The notes under the pieces: model-generated
Database searches by the model: none
What the model saw: only the letters and a program-made list of their open reading frames with translations
What the model was told of the DNA's origin: nothing
Source of the DNA: a bacterium
GTDB taxonomy: Bacteria; Patescibacteriota; Minisyncoccia; UBA6257; 1-14-0-10-44-23
Assembly: GCA_030699515.1 (NCBI GenBank)
Contig: JAUYME010000018.1
Location: 1 to 7,852 of the forward strand
DNA length: 7,852 bases
Direction: 5' to 3'
In this document: piece by piece, positions 5,659-7,852 of the stretch
How positions within the stretch are numbered: position 1 is the stretch's first letter
Layout of the letters: each line of letters opens with the position of its first letter
Made by a program: the position numbers and the translations under genes

Positions 5659-6344
5659 AAGCAGTAATTTTAGCGGCGGGAGAGGGCAGAAGAATGCGTC
5701 CTTTAACGGCAGAAGTTCCAAAGCCCATGATAAAGATTTTAGGAAAGCCTCTTCTGGAGAGGTTTTTAGAAGTTTTGCCCAGTGAGATTGATGAAATAAT
5801 TTTGGTGGTTGGATACAAAAAAGAGGTCATTCAGGATTATTTTAGCTCTGAATTTAAGGGGCGAAAAATTCGTTATGTGCTTCAAGATCAGCAGCTTGGT
5901 GTGGCGCACGCGCTATTTCTTTGTAAGGATTTAGTTTCTGATGGTGAGAGATTTCTTTACGGCTATTGTGATGATTTGCATTCAAAAAAGGCTATTGAAG
6001 AACTAATTGCTTATCCTTTGGCAGCTCTAGCTATGGAACACGAAGATCCAACACATTTTGGGGTGTTTGAGCTTGATAGTGATGGAAACTTGGTAAATAT
6101 AGAAGAAAAGCCAAAAGCTCCAAAATCAAATTTGGTTGCAACAGGTGTGTATGTGCTTGACTCTCGCATTTTTGGTTATGATTTGCTAAAAGATAGTACG
6201 CACGGTGAGTATTTGATTACTGATAATATTTCCAGAATGGCAAAAGATTTTAAGTTTAAAGTTCTTAAAACAGACTTTTGGCTACCAATTGCATATCCGA
6301 AAGATATAGAAAGGGCGGAGGAAGCAATGCGCGCTGGGAAATAG
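5655..6344 (+). CDS. Sugar-phosphate nucleotidyltransferase (NTP_transferase family)
   Basis: The product is 229 residues from the ATG at 5655. That start places MKAVILAAGEGRRMRPLT at the N-terminus, as is usual for the family; a GTG at 5634 adds seven residues that come from a hairpin and is less likely. The GEGRRMRPLT loop (9-18) binds the NTP phosphates, KPM (23-25) follows, YGYCDD (102-107) is at the place of the metal-binding aspartate, and EEKP (150-153) and TGVYVLD (163-169) are further family motifs. The reaction is sugar-1-phosphate + NTP to NDP-sugar + pyrophosphate in the cytosol, feeding envelope glycans. It is shorter than RmlA or GalU (about 290-300) and lacks a left-handed helix acyltransferase domain. 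The exact sugar and nucleotide cannot be told. mnmA follows after 71 bases; no functional link between the two is evident. Confidence 0.88.
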   Translation: MKAVILAAGEGRRMRPLTAEVPKPMIKILGKPLLERFLEVLPSEIDEIILVVGYKKEVIQDYFSSEFKGRKIRYVLQDQQLGVAHALFLCKDLVSDGERFLYGYCDDLHSKKAIEELIAYPLAALAMEHEDPTHFGVFELDSDGNLVNIEEKPKAPKSNLVATGVYVLDSRIFGYDLLKDSTHGEYLITDNISRMAKDFKFKVLKTDFWLPIAYPKDIERAEEAMRAGK

Positions 6345-6355
6345 ACAAAGAGCAT

Positions 6356-6398
6356 TTAGGTTATAGGGGATGCTTCGGCTATGCTCAGCACAAGTAGG
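6356..6398. repeat. TTAGG minisatellite with CTTCGGC/GCTCAG element, copy 4
   Basis: ATTTAGGTTATAGGGGA is followed by TGCTTCGGCTATGCTCAGCA (6371-6390) and then CAAGTAGG. The layout of a 20-bp palindromic core flanked by TAGG units is the same as for the copies inside the second ATPase. It fills most of the gap between the nucleotidyltransferase and mnmA. Confidence 0.6.
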
Positions 6399-6415
6399 TT
6401 GTAAAAAAGAAAACG

Positions 6416-7618
6416 ATGGCAAAAAAGACTGTATTTGTTGGTATGTCTGGCGGGGTGGACTCTAGTGTGAGCGCTGGGTTGTTAAAGGAGCAGGGATACA
6501 ATGTAGTGGGCGTGCATTTGAAGTGCTGGAATGTTGACGGTTGCGCAGATCAAGATGCTGAGGATGCGCGAAGAGCTTGCGAGGTTTTAGGAATTCCTTT
6601 TTATGTTTTTGATTTTGAAAAAGAGTACAAGGAGAAAGTGGTGGAGTATATGGTAAATGGCTACAGAAGCGGAATTACCCCGAATCCGGATGTGATGTGC
6701 AATCACGAGATAAAGTTTGGCTTGTTCTTTGAGCGGGCAATGGCTATGGGGGCGGATTTTGTGGCAACAGGGCACTACGCTCGCGTCCGAAGGACGCGAG
6801 CGTCAGTAGCAAGTAGCAAGTATCAAGTAGTAAGCAAAAATGCAAAGATAAAAGTAAAACAAGAATACCAGCTGCTGGCGGGTGTGGATAAAAACAAGGA
6901 TCAGAGCTATTTTCTTTGGATGCTCACGGAGCGTCAGCTTGCAAAAACAATTTTTCCAATTGGAGGTTTAAAGAAAAGCAAAGTTAGGCAAATTGCAAAG
7001 AAGTTTCATTTGCACAATGCAGAAAAGAAAGATTCGCAAGGAGTATGTTTTTTGGGCCAGATTACCTTGGATGCGTTTTTGGCTGATTTTATTCCAAAGA
7101 AAAAGGGAAAAATTTTAGATGAAAGCGGTGAACTACTTGGTACACATGGTGGTGTACACAATTTTACGATTGGTCAGCGGCATGGTTTTGGAGTGGGCGG
7201 ATTTAGCGAGCCGCATTATGTGGCAGAAAAAGATATTAAAACTAATACGCTGGTTTTAACGCCAAGGGGCGATAAGAGGGTGAAGAAGAGAGAGATAATT
7301 TTGGGGGATACTAATTTTATAGACGAGGCACTAGGCACTAGGCAAAAGGCAATAGGGAAGACAAAAGAAAAAAAAGGGGAAAAGGTGCTGCTGAGGTTTA
7401 GGTACAGGCAGCCACTGCAGAGGGCGCACCTTCTGCAAGTCAAAGGTCCCACCACCGCCAAGGCTATGGTGGGCAGGCAAATGTCAAAGGTCAAAGGTCA
7501 ATTTAAGATTGTGTTTGAAAAACCGCAAGAGTTTATTGCAAGCGGACAAAGTGCGGTTATTTACGATTTGAAAGGGGAGAGGGTGCTAGGGGGCGGGGTA
7601 ATTTATAAGGCTCTCTAA
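6416..7618 (+). CDS. mnmA: tRNA-specific 2-thiouridylase MnmA, with three repeat-encoded inserts
   Basis: A 400-residue enzyme, about 30-45 longer than usual. It activates U34 of tRNA-Lys, -Glu and -Gln with ATP and inserts sulfur to give s2U. The PP-loop GMSGGVDSS is at 9-17, the first catalytic cysteine is Cys95 in NPDVMCN and the second Cys211 in GVCFLG, so the active site is complete. GHYARV (119-124), KDQSYFL (161-167) and SGQSAV (376-381) are conserved. Extra residues sit at about 125-150, 304-320 and 341-362, each over DNA repeats (6777-6834, 7327-7357, 7438-7501), and all keep the frame. The ATG at 6416 puts the PP-loop at the normal distance. No good Shine-Dalgarno is present; a weak TAAAAA lies 8 bases upstream of the ATG. 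The extra loops probably lie on the protein surface, though this is inferred only from alignment by eye. Confidence 0.95.
   Translation: MAKKTVFVGMSGGVDSSVSAGLLKEQGYNVVGVHLKCWNVDGCADQDAEDARRACEVLGIPFYVFDFEKEYKEKVVEYMVNGYRSGITPNPDVMCNHEIKFGLFFERAMAMGADFVATGHYARVRRTRASVASSKYQVVSKNAKIKVKQEYQLLAGVDKNKDQSYFLWMLTERQLAKTIFPIGGLKKSKVRQIAKKFHLHNAEKKDSQGVCFLGQITLDAFLADFIPKKKGKILDESGELLGTHGGVHNFTIGQRHGFGVGGFSEPHYVAEKDIKTNTLVLTPRGDKRVKKREIILGDTNFIDEALGTRQKAIGKTKEKKGEKVLLRFRYRQPLQRAHLLQVKGPTTAKAMVGRQMSKVKGQFKIVFEKPQEFIASGQSAVIYDLKGERVLGGGVIYKAL
6777..6834. repeat. In-frame hairpin plus AAGTAGC minisatellite in mnmA
   Basis: Bases 6777-6788 are the exact reverse complement of 6792-6803 with a GAA loop, a 12-bp GC-rich stem. 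CAGTAGCAAGTAGC, AAGTATC and AAGTAGTAAG units follow to 6834. It encodes residues following GHYARV, where other MnmA proteins have only a short turn before the YQLLRG-like strand. Confidence 0.8.
7327..7357. repeat. In-frame GGCACTAGGC minisatellite in mnmA
   Basis: GGCACTA, GGCACTA, GGCAAAA and GGCAATAGGG follow one another. The same units occur between genes at 4594-4616. They encode EALGTRQKAIGK, in the variable linker before the RFRYRQP strand. Confidence 0.7.
7438..7501. repeat. In-frame hairpin flanked by TCAAAGG repeats in mnmA
   Basis: CCCACCA (7448-7454) pairs with TGGTGGG (7467-7473), with an inner GCC-AA-GGC (7457-7464). AGTCAAAGGT (7438-7447) precedes it, and GTCAAAGGTCAAAGGTCAA (7483-7501) follows, as if the palindrome had been placed inside a TCAAAGG array. 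It encodes about 20 extra residues in the C-terminal beta-barrel. Confidence 0.7.
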
Positions 7619-7625
7619 AATTGGT

Positions 7626-7669
7626 GAGGCCCCGTACCGTCTGGTACAGGGCCTCGTGCTAGTGCGAGG
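7626..7669. terminator. Hairpin(s) after mnmA, possible terminator
   Basis: GAGGCCC (7626-7632) and GTACC (7634-7638) pair with GGTAC (7643-7647) and GGGCCTC (7649-7655) with one C/A mismatch and a GTCT loop. An alternative stem joins CCTCG (7652-7656) and CGAGG (7665-7669). It starts seven bases after the mnmA stop. No T-run follows on the plus strand; on the minus strand it is followed by ACCAATTTT, so it could also end a minus-strand transcript. Confidence 0.5.
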
Positions 7670-7699
7670 TGGCAGAAACCTTTACGGAGAAAAGGGGAA

Positions 7700-7762
7700 A
7701 TGTGTGGAATGAGAAAAAAGGCTTTACGCTATAGAGCAACTGCCAACCCCGCGCGAAGATAA
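7700..7762 (+). CDS. Doubtful 20-codon ORF with a purine-rich leader
   Basis: ATG at 7700 to TAA at 7760-7762 gives a basic peptide, MCGMRKKALRYRATANPARR. GGAG lies ten bases upstream and AAAGGGG two bases upstream, a better ribosome-binding look than any other gene here, but one spacing is at the long limit and the other is too tight. I recognise no family. The same bases could instead belong to a structured RNA, so this is only a candidate. Confidence 0.2.
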   Translation: MCGMRKKALRYRATANPARR

Positions 7763-7787
7763 TATACTAATGCTATAATTGTGTCAA
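7759..7787 (-). promoter_or_regulatory. Strong sigma70-type promoter on the minus strand
   Basis: On the minus strand TTGACA (7782-7787) is followed by exactly 17 bases and TATTAT (7759-7764). This is the closest match to a full vegetative promoter in the window. Transcription would begin near 7752 and run toward the 3' end of mnmA, where no minus-strand gene is seen. Confidence 0.55.
7771..7779 (+). promoter_or_regulatory. Extended -10 promoter for the right-edge gene
   Basis: TGCTATAAT is a perfect extended -10 (TGnTATAAT). No convincing -35 lies 17 bp upstream. Transcription from about 7786 would give a leader of about 13 bases before the ATG at 7799. It overlaps the minus-strand promoter, so the two could interfere. 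Confidence 0.55.
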
Positions 7788-7798
7788 GGTTTTTTGTT

Positions 7799-7852
7799 AT
7801 GGCTCTACATAATAAATTTTTCTGGGGGCTTCTTTTCTTTTTGATAGGCGTT
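7799..7852 (+). CDS. N-terminus of a probable membrane or secreted protein, cut by the window
   Basis: ATG at 7799 opens a frame that runs off the right edge: MALHNKFFWGLLFFLIGV. A short positively charged start followed by a hydrophobic run (FFWGLLFFLIGV) looks like a signal peptide or first transmembrane helix. AAGG (7786-7789) nine bases upstream is a weak ribosome-binding site. Eighteen residues are too few to name a family. Confidence 0.55.
   Translation, partial: MALHNKFFWGLLFFLIGV

Noticed and set aside
7626..7762. tRNA, tmRNA or SRP RNA after mnmA
   Set aside because: No T-loop, CCA end, tmRNA tag or SRP GGAAG/GNAR motifs could be found in the right order on either strand.

Overview
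The window looks like chromosomal DNA of a Candidate Phyla Radiation (Patescibacteria) bacterium. This is inferred from gene content: a multi-cysteine protein of a type I associate with these genomes, two tandem soluble VirD4/TraG-like ATPases, an elongation factor P with a non-canonical tip loop, and very dense short palindromes and AT/G-rich minisatellites between and inside genes. The standard genetic code fits, with TAA, TAG and TGA all acting as stops. No tRNA, rRNA, CRISPR array or insertion sequence was seen.

Layout. Positions 1-867 (+) hold the C-terminal part of a zinc-ribbon protein cut by the left edge. A 110-bp gap with three short inverted-repeat elements leads to two tandem P-loop ATPases of the conjugative coupling-protein type (978-2414 and 2611-4590, +). 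The second carries an extra zinc ribbon and a basic, repeat-built tail. A 171-bp convergent gap with a 20-bp perfect hairpin separates it from efp (4762-5340, -). A 314-bp stretch of TTAGAC-type minisatellite lies upstream of efp and before a sugar-nucleotide pyrophosphorylase-like gene (5655-6344, +). This is followed by mnmA (6416-7618, +), the tRNA 2-thiouridylase. The last 230 bp hold a hairpin, two overlapping opposed promoters and the first 18 codons of a probable membrane or secreted protein.

Functions. EF-P (relief of ribosome stalling) and MnmA (s2U34 in tRNA) are housekeeping translation genes. The nucleotidyltransferase belongs to envelope sugar metabolism. The two ATPases probably work together on DNA or protein translocation at the envelope. 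The upstream zinc protein and the second ATPase share a similar C-terminal zinc-ribbon pattern, which hints at a link but does not prove one.

The most unusual signal is a modular family of short repeats. It combines perfect hairpins with 3-4 nt loops, TAGG- and AAGTAGC-type minisatellites, and a ~20-bp CTTCGAC...GCTCAG element. These occur between genes and also inside reading frames (three sites in mnmA, the tail of the second ATPase), and they supply or flank several stop codons. Several genes also have a -10-like box only 6-12 nt before the ATG and no Shine-Dalgarno, which suggests leaderless or near-leaderless transcripts.
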